A DNA stretch of 64,000 nucleotides from Deltaproteobacteria bacterium (GCA_002719955.1 PBFW01000013.1:1-64000), one strand, 5' to 3'. Positions 1-9,113 are shown, counted from the stretch's first letter. Made by a program: numbers and translations. Notes: generated from the sequence alone by a model not told the origin.

Positions 1-55
1 AGTGCATCATGGAGCGATCGGTCCATCACTTCAAGACACCCCCGTGACAGGAAGT

Positions 56-1744
56 CTAGGAACGATCTCTCGTCAGCAACCAGGCGCCGCCCGGATGTCC
101 ACCGCCGGTGGTGACGATGGCCACCTCCGGATCGCCCGGCACCTGGCGCGCCCCCGCCTCGCTGCGAAGCTGCAAGCAAGCCTCATGAAGAAACCCGTAG
201 CCGTGCAGACGTCCCCCGGAGAGCTGACCTCCATCGGTATTCACCGGGAGCTCCCCATCGCGCGCGATCCGTTTGCCCCCTTCGACGAACGCCCCGCCCT
301 CCCCGATCTCGCAGAAACCGAGCGCCTCGATCCAGGACAGGCAATTGAACGTGAACCCGTCGTAGAGCCCTGCGACATCGACATCGCTCGGGGACATCTG
401 CGTGCGCGACCAGAGATGTTGGGACGCGCCCGCGACGAGTGGCTCGTGCAGGAGCGTGCCCTGATCCCAGGAAATCCGCTCGCTGAGCGCAGTTCCGATG
501 GCTTCGACCCGAACCACGGGAGCACGCAGGTCGGGCAGCGTCTCCACGTGCGAGACGACGAGCGCAACCGCGCCATCGCAGGGCACGTCACAATCGTAGA
601 GCCCGAAGGGCGTCGTCACGAGCCTCGCACCGAGATACTCGTCCATCGAAAGCGGATCCCGGTAGACGGCGTCGGGATTATCGGCGGCGTTCTTGCGCGC
701 GTTGATCGCAATCGCCCCGAGTTGTTCTCGCGTCGTGCCGAACGCGGACATATGGCGGGTCGCTTGCATCCCGATCCAATTCGCCGCACTCATCGCGCCA
801 TAGGGGATGCGCCAGGACATCTCCCCTCCGACGTGACGTCCCCCACCCGAGGCGATTTCCCCTTTGCGCTGCAGATCGGTAAAGGTGCTCGCCCAGACGC
901 CACGGACACAGAGAACGTGGCGGCAGAGTCCCGCCGACACCGCGAGCATCGCGTTCACGACGGCCCCCGATTGCCCCGATGTCTCGAGCCCACTGCTGAA
1001 CCAGCGCGGCCGAATCCGCAACGCCTCCTCGAGCGAAAAAATTCCGCCGCCGTTATTTCCCTGAGACGATTCAGCGTCGCCCCCCGGATAGGTCGAGATC
1101 CCATCGATCTCGTCCCGGGTGAGCCCGGCGTCCTCGATCGCCGCGAGCGCCGCGTCGACCATGAGCCCCAGCGGTTCGGCACCGAGACGCCGCCCGACCC
1201 TGGATTTCCCGATCCCACTGATCGCGCTGTCCGATTCGAATTTGTGTTCGGCGCGAAGCGGCGTGAAGGCCGGCGCAGGGTGCTGCCCGTCACGCGAGGG
1301 GGGCGGTGAAGGATCAACCTCGTCGCAGTCCCCCAGATCGGGATCGAGTTCGAATTGCGGCAGCCAGACGTCGTCGCGTTCTTCGAAGACGACCCGAACC
1401 GCCCTCCCGATACGCGGCTCATCGACCTCACAACCGACGATATTCGTCGTCAATCGAACGGCGGGATCCTCCGCCAGCGCGACGATCGCGATGACATAAG
1501 GTGGCTTGATCGCCGGATGCCATTGCTGGTGGTTCACCGTGAGCGCGACGATCCGACCGCGACCGGAGAGCCCCTCGATGACGAGGTCGTCGGAGAGACA
1601 GGAGGGGCAGCGGGGTCCGGGGGGGAAACGGAGTTCCTTGCATTGGCCGCATCGCTGCATGCGCAGGACGCCATCCTCGCCGGCCTTCCAATAGAAGCGA
1701 TTCCATGGTGTCACGAGGGGCAGCGGCCCTGCACTCGGACTCAT
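56..1744 (-). CDS. DUF35 Zn-ribbon/OB-fold fused to SCP2-type thiolase
   Basis: The predicted protein has 562 residues and two parts. Residues about 10-125 form a DUF35 domain, with zinc-ribbon cysteines at 32, 35, 46 and 49 followed by an OB-fold-like stretch. Residues about 165-562 are a non-decarboxylating thiolase of the Ltp/SCP2 type. The segment around SGLETSGQSG lacks the nucleophilic Cys of true thiolases, while the C-terminal YDGFTFN, GFCEIGEGG and LPVNTDGGQLS motifs are kept. In mycobacteria, Ltp2 plus a DUF35 partner form a retro-aldolase that cuts steroid side chains, so a C-C lyase on CoA thioesters is more likely than thiolysis. The ATG at 1744 overlaps the TGA of the upstream CoA-transferase gene (ATGA), which fixes the start and implies coupling. 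The family call is firm and the substrate is unknown. Confidence 0.85.
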   Translation of the reverse strand: MSPSAGPLPLVTPWNRFYWKAGEDGVLRMQRCGQCKELRFPPGPRCPSCLSDDLVIEGLSGRGRIVALTVNHQQWHPAIKPPYVIAIVALAEDPAVRLTTNIVGCEVDEPRIGRAVRVVFEERDDVWLPQFELDPDLGDCDEVDPSPPPSRDGQHPAPAFTPLRAEHKFESDSAISGIGKSRVGRRLGAEPLGLMVDAALAAIEDAGLTRDEIDGISTYPGGDAESSQGNNGGGIFSLEEALRIRPRWFSSGLETSGQSGAVVNAMLAVSAGLCRHVLCVRGVWASTFTDLQRKGEIASGGGRHVGGEMSWRIPYGAMSAANWIGMQATRHMSAFGTTREQLGAIAINARKNAADNPDAVYRDPLSMDEYLGARLVTTPFGLYDCDVPCDGAVALVVSHVETLPDLRAPVVRVEAIGTALSERISWDQGTLLHEPLVAGASQHLWSRTQMSPSDVDVAGLYDGFTFNCLSWIEALGFCEIGEGGAFVEGGKRIARDGELPVNTDGGQLSGGRLHGYGFLHEACLQLRSEAGARQVPGDPEVAIVTTGGGHPGGAWLLTRDRS

Positions 1745-2955
1745 GTGATCGCCCCACACGCCTTGAGTTCGATGATCCGATCCATGTCGACACCGATCTC
1801 CTGGAGGATTTCGTCCCCGTGCTCGTTGAACTCCGGCGAGCGCGAGGTCTTCGTCGGCTGCTCGTCGAACTGCACCGGCGACGCCACCAGTTCGAACTCC
1901 GTCCCCCCCGCGGTCGTCGCGGGCTGCATATAGCCATTGGCACGCGCCTGCGCGTCGGCCGCGACTTCGAGGGTGTTCTGAACGGGGGTCCACTGTCCCT
2001 TCATCGTCTGGAGTCGTGCGATCCATTCCTCGAGCGTTCGCTTCGCCATTTCTTCCGCGATGACCTCGCGTGCCGCGGCGCCGTTCGCAGCGAGGTTTTC
2101 ATGGCTATCGAAACGCGAATCGGCGATGAGATCCTTTCGGCCGATATGCTCACAGAAATCCGACCAATAATGAAACGCCTGGAGCATGACGAAGCAGATA
2201 TGGCGATCGTCCCGGGTCCGGTAGGTTCCCGTGAGCGGGTTGCCCCCCCCCGATTGCATCGAGAAAGTATTCCACGGGTGCCCCGTCTGCAGAGACAGCG
2301 CGATCGCCGAACTCATCGCCCACATCCCCATCCCCAGCAGCGACACGTCGACGACCGCCGCCTCCCCCGTTCGCTCTCTTTGGAAGAGTGCGGCCGCGAT
2401 CCCACCCGCGATCGTCATTCCACCCAGGGAATCGCCATAGGCCGGTCCGGCCTGGGGGGCCACGCCCAGTTCCTTCGACGTGAGCGCGCCACCCGTTCCC
2501 GAACGGCACCAGAAAGCCGTCATATCATACCCCCCGCGGTTTGCGTCGGGGCCGCGCGGACCAAAGGCCGTGCCCCGGACGTAGATGATCTTGGGATTCA
2601 CCGCCCGCAGATCGTCGACATCGATTCCCAGCTTGGCGAGCGTCGCAGGCAGCTTATTCGTGAGGAAGACGTCCACGGTCTTCGCAATCTCGAGCAGAAT
2701 TTTCAGGCCCTCCGGTTTTGCGAGATCGATCCCGATCGATCGCTTGCCGCGATTGGAATGCTCCAAGATGACATGCACACCCTTGGATAGATCGAGCACA
2801 CCGGTCCGACCCAGGCCACGCATGGCATCGCCGCGCTCGGCGTGCTCGACCTTGATGATATCCGCCCCCCAATCCGCCAGAACCGCAGATGCAGCGGGAA
2901 CAAAAGTATGTTCCGCCACCTCGAGGACGCGGACGCCCTTCATTGATTGGACCAT
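1741..2955 (-). CDS. CaiB/BaiF family (class III) CoA transferase
   Basis: This 404-residue protein has the usual length of class III CoA transferases, which move CoA between acyl-CoA and free acids through an aspartyl-CoA intermediate. The N-terminus (VRVLEVAEHTFVPAAS, then WGADIIKVE) is the standard first Rossmann half. A VVDVSLL stretch near residue 201 carries the Asp expected at the catalytic position. The ATG at 2955 is preceded by AAGGAG with 8-nt spacing. A second in-frame ATG lies four codons downstream. The stop overlaps the start of the DUF35-thiolase gene, so the two are probably one transcript that activates and then cleaves a CoA thioester. It diverges from the double CoA-transferase gene at 3152. 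The acceptor acid cannot be told from sequence. Confidence 0.9.
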   Translation of the reverse strand: MVQSMKGVRVLEVAEHTFVPAASAVLADWGADIIKVEHAERGDAMRGLGRTGVLDLSKGVHVILEHSNRGKRSIGIDLAKPEGLKILLEIAKTVDVFLTNKLPATLAKLGIDVDDLRAVNPKIIYVRGTAFGPRGPDANRGGYDMTAFWCRSGTGGALTSKELGVAPQAGPAYGDSLGGMTIAGGIAAALFQRERTGEAAVVDVSLLGMGMWAMSSAIALSLQTGHPWNTFSMQSGGGNPLTGTYRTRDDRHICFVMLQAFHYWSDFCEHIGRKDLIADSRFDSHENLAANGAAAREVIAEEMAKRTLEEWIARLQTMKGQWTPVQNTLEVAADAQARANGYMQPATTAGGTEFELVASPVQFDEQPTKTSRSPEFNEHGDEILQEIGVDMDRIIELKACGAIT

Positions 2956-3151
2956 ATCCGGGTCTCCTTCGAATCTCTGGGCGGACCACCACGAGCCGCC
3001 TGGATCCGTCAAACTAGTCGCACGAAGATGCGTTGACAACACTCTCGGAACGCCCGCTGGGCCCTTCGTGAAGCCTCGGAAGGATTCGGCAAGCCAGCCG
3101 TCGAGGACTATGGTGAGGGAGTGGTGCAATACCGACCAAGAAGGAGGAGTC

Positions 3152-5506
3152 GTGGCTGAGGCCTTGCTGCAAGGAGTGCGCGTCGTCGATCTAGCGGGGG
3201 AGCCGGGGCAGATCACCGGCCGCGTATTGGCCGATCTCGGGGCGGAGATCCTCAAGCTGGAACCACGGGGTGGAGATCCCCTTCGTCGAGTCGGCCCCTT
3301 CGTCGGGGAACGACGCGACCCGGAGGCCTCACTGCGATTCGCGGCCTGGAATGCCGGCAAGACGAGCGTCGTGTCCGACGCGGACGACCCTCACATCGAC
3401 GCCCTGCTCGCCGGTGCCGATGTCGTCCTCGACACGCCCGGCTGGCCGGGCGCATTACAACTCGATCCGGCCCGCGCCCCCCATGCAGTCTGGGTTCGGA
3501 TCACCCCCTTCGGCCTCTCCGGTCCGCGCGCGAATTGGCGCGCCACGGATCTCGGCGCCATGGCGGCCAGCGGCAACATGTATGTGACCGGCTTCCCCGA
3601 CCGAGCTCCCCTGCGCTGCAGCGAACCCTCGGCCTACGCCCACGTAGGCCCCGAAGCGGCGATCGCGACCCTCAGTGGGCTCGCCTCGGGTCGGCCCCAG
3701 GTGATCGACGTCTCGATGCAAGAGACGGTCATCGTTTCGAATATGGGCTCGATGTGGGATTACGCTCGCGAGCGCGGCAGCCGAGGCAGGCGGGCCGGCG
3801 CGCGACTCGGCGCGACGCGCGAGATCTGGAAATGCAAGGATGGCTGGGTGAGTTTCGGATTGCGCGGGGGCGTCGCCCGCGCCCCGACCTACTGGAAGAT
3901 GACGAAGATCCTCGAAGAGGAAGGTCTCTCGACGCCGGCCTGGTCCGACCGAGACTGGGATAAATTCAATCAGAACGAACTCACGGAACAAAACATTCGC
4001 GAGATCGAGGCCCCGCTCGTGGCCTATTTTGCGCGACACACGATGTCCGATCTCTACGAAATGGCGGCGGCGGACAATATCATGCTCGCCACCGCGAATT
4101 CTCCCCGTGAGATGTACGCGAGTTCGCAACTAGCCGATCGCTCGATGTTCGCCGAGCTGGGCGCGATCGATCGATTCCCGACGCGCTTCGCGATCGCTCG
4201 CAGCGCCGATCATCAGATCGAGTCGCTCGGCGCGAAGCGCCCCGCTCCCGCGCTCGATGAAGGGCCGTGGCCGGATTGGTCACCGAGGCGAGGCGGGGCG
4301 GCTGGGGAGGGCGGCGCTTGGAAAGGCGTCCGGATCCTCGAGTTCGGCTCCGGTGCGGCGGGGCCGATCGCCTCGCGTTTCTTCGCGGAACACGGTGCGA
4401 CGGTGATCCGGGTCGAGTCCCGCAGTCGCCCGGAATTCCTGCGCACCATGGCGGTCGCCATGCGCAGCCCGCACGGCCTCGAAGGCAGCGGAATCTTTGG
4501 CGCGCTCAACGTCGGAAAGAAGAGCGTGGCGCTCAATCTGAAGAATCCGGAAGGCCTCGCGATCGCCAAGCAGCTGATGGGCTGGGCGGATCTCGTGCTC
4601 GAGAATTTTGCGCCCAAAGCGATGCGCGGCTTCGGCCTCGACTACGACTCGATGGTCCAGGAGTGCCCCGACTTGCTGATGGTTTCGGCATGCATGAATG
4701 GCCAGACCGGCCCCCATCGCAATTATCCAGGCTTCGGTTCACAGGGGTCGGCCTTGAGCGGATTCACGCTGCTCACGGGCTACCCCGATCGAGAGCCGGT
4801 CGGTCCCTTCGGAACGATCACCGACTCGCTCGCCCCGCGCTATTGCGCGACCGCGATGGCCGCAGCACTCCTCTATCACAGGCGCACCGGCAAGGGCGTG
4901 CATATCGACCTCTCCCAGGTCGAAGCGGGACAATACGCGCTCAGCCCCTGGCTGCTCGACTACGCGGTGAACGACCGAATTCTCGAGAATATGGGCAATC
5001 GCTCACCGCGCACGGCACCCCACGGCGCCTTCCCCTGCCGGGGCGAGGATCGTTGGATCGCGTTGGCCACCTGGAGCGACGAGCAGTGGGCAAAGCTTGC
5101 CGAGATCATCGGCCTCGACGATCCGTTGCTCTCGACGGTCGCGGCACGCCTCGAACGTCAGGACGAGATCGAGCAGACCCTCTCGGCCTGGACCTCCCAA
5201 CACTCGCGCGAAGAGATCTCGGCGCGTCTACAGAAGGAGGGCATCGAAGCGGTGCCGGTCCAGGATTGGGGCGATCTGCTGGAGGATCCGCAGCTCGCGA
5301 GTCGGGGGCATTTCGAAAAACTCGACCACGCCGTCGTCGGAGAGTGCTGGTACCAGCACAACGGTTTTCGCTTGAGCGACGCGCCGGCCCATTACGGGCT
5401 GCCCTCACCCACTTTGGGCGGACAGACCGATGAAGTCCTGAGCGAAATCCTGGGCCTTTCAGCGAGTCGGATCGTCGAACTCAAGAAGAGCGGCGGGATC
5501 GAATGA
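3152..5506 (+). CDS. Tandem two-domain class III CoA transferase
   Basis: The protein has 784 residues, twice the usual length, because two complete CaiB/BaiF units are fused. Unit 1 (about 1-385) begins VRVVDLAGEPGQ and has VIDVSMQE near residue 185. Unit 2 (about 390-784) begins VRILEFGSGAAG and has HIDLSQVE near residue 585. Both keep the Asp expected for covalent catalysis, so both may be active. Class III enzymes normally work as interlocked dimers, and the fusion could supply both halves in one chain. I chose the GTG at 3152 because the homology begins at once and AAGGAGGAG lies just upstream, although the spacing is short. An ATG at 3110 would add 14 unlikely residues. The gene stands alone, divergent from the CoA-transferase/thiolase pair. 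Confidence 0.88.
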   Translation: MAEALLQGVRVVDLAGEPGQITGRVLADLGAEILKLEPRGGDPLRRVGPFVGERRDPEASLRFAAWNAGKTSVVSDADDPHIDALLAGADVVLDTPGWPGALQLDPARAPHAVWVRITPFGLSGPRANWRATDLGAMAASGNMYVTGFPDRAPLRCSEPSAYAHVGPEAAIATLSGLASGRPQVIDVSMQETVIVSNMGSMWDYARERGSRGRRAGARLGATREIWKCKDGWVSFGLRGGVARAPTYWKMTKILEEEGLSTPAWSDRDWDKFNQNELTEQNIREIEAPLVAYFARHTMSDLYEMAAADNIMLATANSPREMYASSQLADRSMFAELGAIDRFPTRFAIARSADHQIESLGAKRPAPALDEGPWPDWSPRRGGAAGEGGAWKGVRILEFGSGAAGPIASRFFAEHGATVIRVESRSRPEFLRTMAVAMRSPHGLEGSGIFGALNVGKKSVALNLKNPEGLAIAKQLMGWADLVLENFAPKAMRGFGLDYDSMVQECPDLLMVSACMNGQTGPHRNYPGFGSQGSALSGFTLLTGYPDREPVGPFGTITDSLAPRYCATAMAAALLYHRRTGKGVHIDLSQVEAGQYALSPWLLDYAVNDRILENMGNRSPRTAPHGAFPCRGEDRWIALATWSDEQWAKLAEIIGLDDPLLSTVAARLERQDEIEQTLSAWTSQHSREEISARLQKEGIEAVPVQDWGDLLEDPQLASRGHFEKLDHAVVGECWYQHNGFRLSDAPAHYGLPSPTLGGQTDEVLSEILGLSASRIVELKKSGGIE

Positions 5507-5528
5507 CTCAGTCTGCCGAGCGATGGGC

Positions 5529-6428
5529 CTAGCTATTCGGTTTGCCCCCCTCGGCGGCGGCCTTGGCCATGAGCTCCAGGCGCTCGAGGATCGGCATGCG
5601 TTCCTGGCCGATGGCGTCATCGATCTTGTCGCTGATCTCGTCCACGGTCCAACGCCCCTCCTTCACCATGTCACGGATTTCCGTGGGCTGATTCCAGACC
5701 GCGATGCGACCACCATTGACCGAATAGGTCTGGCCGGTGATATGTCGCGCCTTTTCGCCGAGCAGGAAGGTCGCCATCGGAGCGACGTCCTCGGGCTCGC
5801 CCATCTCGAATCCGAAGGGCACCTGACCCGACATGCGGCTCTTGGCGGCGGGCGCGATGCAATTGGCCGTCACGCCGTATTTGTAGAGACCCGCGGCGGC
5901 ACTGCGGGTAAGGGAGACGATGCCCCCCTTGGCGGCGCTGTAATTGGCCTGGCCGACACTCGCGGTGAAGGCACCCGAGGTCACCCCGATGAGGGTGCCC
6001 GATTTCTGCTTGCGCATCAGGGCCGAAGCCGCGCGGAAAACGGTAAAGGTCCCCTTCAGATGGGTGGCGATCACGGGATCCCACTCTTCTTCGGTCATGT
6101 TGAAGAGCATACGTTCACGCAGGATACCCGCGACGCAGACGACGCCGTCGATGCGACCGAAGCGATCCACTGCGGATTGGACGATGCTGGCGCCCCCCGC
6201 CATCTCGGCCACGCTGCTCGCGTTGGCGACAGCCTCGGCGCCGAGCGCCTCGATCTCGGACACGACGGAGTCAGCCACCTCGCTCGTCGGCTCCTGGCCA
6301 TCCATCGAGACGCCATAGTCGTTGACGACGACTCGAGCGCCCTCGCGAGCCGCATCGAGGGCAATGGCCCGACCGATTCCACGTCCCGCGCCCGTAACTG
6401 CGATGACTTTGCCTTCCAGATATCCCAT
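5529..6428 (-). CDS. SDR family oxidoreductase, MFE-2-like dehydrogenase domain
   Basis: This 299-residue short-chain dehydrogenase has the NAD(P)-binding motif TGAGRGIG at 12-19 and a catalytic Tyr163/Lys167 pair in YSAAK, with a Ser near 151. The usual NNAG motif is changed to CVAG. The N-terminus and the NDYGVSMDG stretch resemble the 3-hydroxyacyl-CoA dehydrogenase part of peroxisomal multifunctional enzyme type 2, so an acyl-CoA beta-oxidation substrate is plausible. About 50 C-terminal residues extend past the Rossmann core. The ATG at 6428 follows GAGGAG with 6-nt spacing. The gene diverges from the thiolase gene at 6558 across a region with an 8-bp-arm inverted repeat. Family assignment is firm; the substrate is inferred. 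Confidence 0.85.
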   Translation of the reverse strand: MGYLEGKVIAVTGAGRGIGRAIALDAAREGARVVVNDYGVSMDGQEPTSEVADSVVSEIEALGAEAVANASSVAEMAGGASIVQSAVDRFGRIDGVVCVAGILRERMLFNMTEEEWDPVIATHLKGTFTVFRAASALMRKQKSGTLIGVTSGAFTASVGQANYSAAKGGIVSLTRSAAAGLYKYGVTANCIAPAAKSRMSGQVPFGFEMGEPEDVAPMATFLLGEKARHITGQTYSVNGGRIAVWNQPTEIRDMVKEGRWTVDEISDKIDDAIGQERMPILERLELMAKAAAEGGKPNS

Positions 6429-6475
6429 GCTGCACTCCTCGAGCCGCCCCCACGCGGCTGCTTATCCTAGCGACT

Positions 6476-6502
6476 ACGCACCAAAGACCGCTACTGGTGC
6501 GT
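6476..6502. promoter_or_regulatory. Perfect 8-bp inverted repeat, candidate operator
   Basis: ACGCACCA (6476-6483) and TGGTGCGT (6495-6502) are perfect inverted arms separated by 11 bp, between the divergent starts at 6428 and 6558. The place and symmetry fit a dimeric repressor or activator site controlling both the SDR and the thiolase/DUF35 operon. No regulator gene is adjacent, so the binder would be encoded elsewhere. Confidence 0.5.
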
Positions 6503-6557
6503 TAACGTGAGTCGGGGCCTCCCGATCCCGAACCTCGCATCGAAAGAGAGAGGAAAC

Positions 6558-7703
6558 GTGCTCAAGGACAAAGTCGCCATCGTTGGAATCGCCGAAACGC
6601 AATTCGCCAAGAAACTCGAGCCCTCGGAGTTTCAGCTCGCCTGTGAGGCCATCGTCAACGCCTGCAGCGATGCGGGAATCGACCCATCGGAGGTCGACGG
6701 CCTCGCCTCGTACACGATGGAAACGACTAGCGAGGTGGATGTGGCGCGCGCCGCCGGACTCGGTGACATCACCTTCTTCAGCCAGGTCCCCTACGGCGGT
6801 GGCGCTGGGCCCGGAGTCGTTGGCCAACTCGCGATGGCGGTGGCTTCGGGACAATGCCGGGTGGGCGTCGCCTGGCGCGCACGCAAGCGCGGGTCCGGAG
6901 GACGGCCCTGGGCGGGCGCGCATCAGGCCGGCGTCTCCGAATGCTGGACCCGCCCCTTCGGTCTGCTGCGACCGGTCGATGAAATCGGAATGCTGATACG
7001 CCGCTATATGCACGACTACGGTGCGACGCGGGAGCATCTGGCCAACGTCGCCCTCTCAGGTCGCAAATACGCGAATCGTAATCCGCGCGCCATCATGTAC
7101 GAAAAGAAGATGACGCGCGCGGATTACATGAAGGCCCGCTGGATCTCCGAGCCGCTCTGCCTCTTCGACAATTGCCTGGAAACCGACGGCGCGCTCGCCT
7201 GTGTCATCGTTCCGGCCGAGCGCGCGCGCGATTGCGCTCAGCCCGCCGTCCTGGTCCACTCCTTCGCGCAGGGACTCCCCCAGCAACACCAGACCATGGT
7301 CAATTATTTCAACGAGGACCCACTCATCGGGCCCGCCTGGAGTTGCGCCCGCCAACTCTTCAGCCAATCGGATCTGCGGCCCGAGGACATCGACGTCGCC
7401 CAGCTCTACGATGCCTTCACGCCCCTCGTACCACTCTCGCTCGAGGGTTACGGCTTCTGCAAACGCGGCGAGGGGGCTGCCTTCACGGAGGACGGCGCGC
7501 TCGAAATCGGAGGACGACTCCCGGTGAATACGTCGGGCGGCGGTCTCTCCGAGGCCTATGTCCATGGCTTCAATCTGATCAACGAAGGCGTTCGCCAGCT
7601 CCGGGGGACCTCCACCAGCCAGGTGGAGGACGCCGAAAGCTGTCTCGTCACAGGCGGAGAGGGTGTTCCGACCAGCGCCCTGCTCCTGAGGCGCGCATCA
7701 TGA
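6558..7703 (+). CDS. SCP2-type thiolase / Ltp2-like aldolase subunit
   Basis: This 381-residue protein belongs to the lipid-transfer-protein thiolase group. It starts KVAIVGIAETQF and keeps the C-terminal YDAFTPLVP, GFCKRGEGAAF and LPVNTSGGGLSEA motifs. No Cys sits at the usual nucleophile position (the segment reads SQVPYGGGAGPG), as in Ltp2-type retro-aldolases. I chose GTG 6558 because the conserved region begins two codons later and GAGAGAGG precedes it; a GTG at 6507 would add an unlikely leader. The stop overlaps the ATG of a separate DUF35 gene, giving the same two parts that are fused in the gene at 56-1744. The likely role is cleavage of a beta-hydroxyacyl-CoA side chain together with the DUF35 partner. 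Confidence 0.85.
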   Translation: MLKDKVAIVGIAETQFAKKLEPSEFQLACEAIVNACSDAGIDPSEVDGLASYTMETTSEVDVARAAGLGDITFFSQVPYGGGAGPGVVGQLAMAVASGQCRVGVAWRARKRGSGGRPWAGAHQAGVSECWTRPFGLLRPVDEIGMLIRRYMHDYGATREHLANVALSGRKYANRNPRAIMYEKKMTRADYMKARWISEPLCLFDNCLETDGALACVIVPAERARDCAQPAVLVHSFAQGLPQQHQTMVNYFNEDPLIGPAWSCARQLFSQSDLRPEDIDVAQLYDAFTPLVPLSLEGYGFCKRGEGAAFTEDGALEIGGRLPVNTSGGGLSEAYVHGFNLINEGVRQLRGTSTSQVEDAESCLVTGGEGVPTSALLLRRAS

Positions 7704-8134
7704 GCCAGGGCTATCTGAACCCTCCGATCGATTCGGAAAATGAAGGATTCTGGGAGGGCACGCGTCGGGGCGAACTCAGTGTCGAGCAATGCGGCGGCTG
7801 CAACGCACTGCGCTTTCCCCCGAAACCGATGTGCCCCCACTGTCGGTCCACGGAGCGACGTTGGGTCCCGGTCGCCGGCGAAGGCACGATCTGGTCCTTC
7901 GTCCTGCCCCATCCGCCGCTGCTCCCCGAGTTTACGGAACTCGCCCCCTACAACGTGATCGTCGTCGCCCTTTCCGAGGATCCGACGCTGCGCATGATCG
8001 GCAATCTCGTCAACGAGCCCGGCGACGCCATCAACGCATTCGAACCGAGTCGCATCGAGATCGATGCCCGCGTCCGCGTCGTCTTCGAAGCGGTGAGCGA
8101 CGAGATCCAGCTACCACGCTGGGTGCTGGCCTGA
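7700..8134 (+). CDS. DUF35 Zn-ribbon OB-fold protein
   Basis: The protein has 144 residues, with zinc-ribbon cysteines at 31, 34, 45 and 48 (CGGC and CPHC), an aromatic FWEG stretch before them, and an OB-fold ending near 140. Such proteins are small partners of SCP2-type thiolases and hydratases; in the mycobacterial Ltp2 system the DUF35 domain is needed for a stable aldolase complex and shapes the acyl-CoA site. The ATG overlaps the TGA of the preceding thiolase gene (ATGA), strong evidence that the two are made together as one complex. Its sequence parallels the N-terminal domain of the fused protein at 56-1744. Confidence 0.9.
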   Translation: MSQGYLNPPIDSENEGFWEGTRRGELSVEQCGGCNALRFPPKPMCPHCRSTERRWVPVAGEGTIWSFVLPHPPLLPEFTELAPYNVIVVALSEDPTLRMIGNLVNEPGDAINAFEPSRIEIDARVRVVFEAVSDEIQLPRWVLA

Positions 8135-8192
8135 CGCCTGACCCAAGAACGCCCCAGCCCAAGAGATCGCGGCCTCGTGTCTCAACCCACTT

Positions 8193-9113
8193 TCAAAGGC
8201 GCCCCGCCGCGAAGGCCGACAGGACCTGCCGCGTGCGCTGCAGCGCTTCCGGATCGCTGCGGATGCCGAATTGGATGGCGTTGAAATCCGTGACGCCGAG
8301 CTCCGCGAGTTCTTCGAGGCGACGCAACACGAATTTTTCGTCGCCGATCAGGGCGGCGGCACCCGCGCTCTCGAGACCCTCGCGTTCGAGAACCTTGCGA
8401 TAGGCCGGAAGCTTCGAACTCGGGCCGAGGAATCTCTCCGCCGCCTCCCGCGCCGAGGGATCGAGCGTCACCGAAACCGGGAGTCCGACGATGACGCGGG
8501 GGCGCGCTCGACCCGCCGACTTCGCCCCGGCATCGATCCGCGCGAGCGCGAAATCGGCGAGGAAGCGCGCCCCCCCCAACCAGATCGCAACGCCGTCCGC
8601 CGAGCGCCCCGCGAGTTCGAGCATTCGCGGCCCCAGGGCCGCGAGGATCACGGGAGGGGCCGCCGCGCCAATCGGATCGAGCCGGGCGACGATCCGAAAT
8701 GCCTCCCCTTCGAAATTCGTTTCTTCTCCCGAGAGCAACGACGGAAGCACACCGAGCATTTCCCGCATGTGTCGAAGCGGTCGGGTGTAGCCGATCCCCA
8801 TGCGCTTCTCGATGACCGCCGCATGGCTGACCCCGATGCCGAGAGCGAGCCTGTCAGCGCAAGCACCCTGCGTGGTCAGCGCCTGCCCGGCGAGGGCCAC
8901 CGGGTGTCGCGGAAAGCTGGGGACGACCCAACTGCCGAGTTCGATGCGACGAGTCGATCGCCCCGCCAGGGCGAGCAGCGTCAGGGCATCCCAATCGAAG
9001 GTGTGACCCGCCCACGCGGTATCAAAACCCAGGGTCTCAGCGGCGACGAAGTCGGCGACCATGGCATCGAGGGAGTCCTTGCCCACGCTCGAGATGAAGA
9101 GCCCGATTCGCAC
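8193..9113 (-). CDS. LLM class (luciferase-like) flavin/F420 oxidoreductase
   Basis: This 306-residue TIM-barrel protein of the bacterial luciferase superfamily starts MRIGLFISSVGKD and has the usual LALGIGVSHAAVIE segment after the fourth strand. Members use reduced FMN or coenzyme F420 to oxidise or reduce alcohols, alkenes or sulfur compounds. The sequence alone does not decide the cofactor, although actinobacterial-type homologues are often F420-linked. The start is a GTG at 9113, exactly where family homology begins. It lies between the thiolase/DUF35 pair (convergent) and a second LLM gene on the same strand, 65 bp upstream, so the two LLM genes are probably co-transcribed. Confidence 0.85.
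   Translation of the reverse strand: MRIGLFISSVGKDSLDAMVADFVAAETLGFDTAWAGHTFDWDALTLLALAGRSTRRIELGSWVVPSFPRHPVALAGQALTTQGACADRLALGIGVSHAAVIEKRMGIGYTRPLRHMREMLGVLPSLLSGEETNFEGEAFRIVARLDPIGAAAPPVILAALGPRMLELAGRSADGVAIWLGGARFLADFALARIDAGAKSAGRARPRVIVGLPVSVTLDPSAREAAERFLGPSSKLPAYRKVLEREGLESAGAAALIGDEKFVLRRLEELAELGVTDFNAIQFGIRSDPEALQRTRQVLSAFAAGRL

Noticed and set aside
2..1309. Plus-strand open frame opposite the DUF35-thiolase fusion
   Set aside because: The minus-strand protein has conserved zinc-ribbon and thiolase motifs; the plus-strand frame is Arg-rich and featureless.
3033..3038. TTGACA as a -35 for the double CoA transferase
   Set aside because: No acceptable -10 appears 16-18 bp downstream.
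6507..6557. Upstream GTG start for the thiolase gene
   Set aside because: The extra residues match nothing and a good ribosome site precedes the GTG at 6558.
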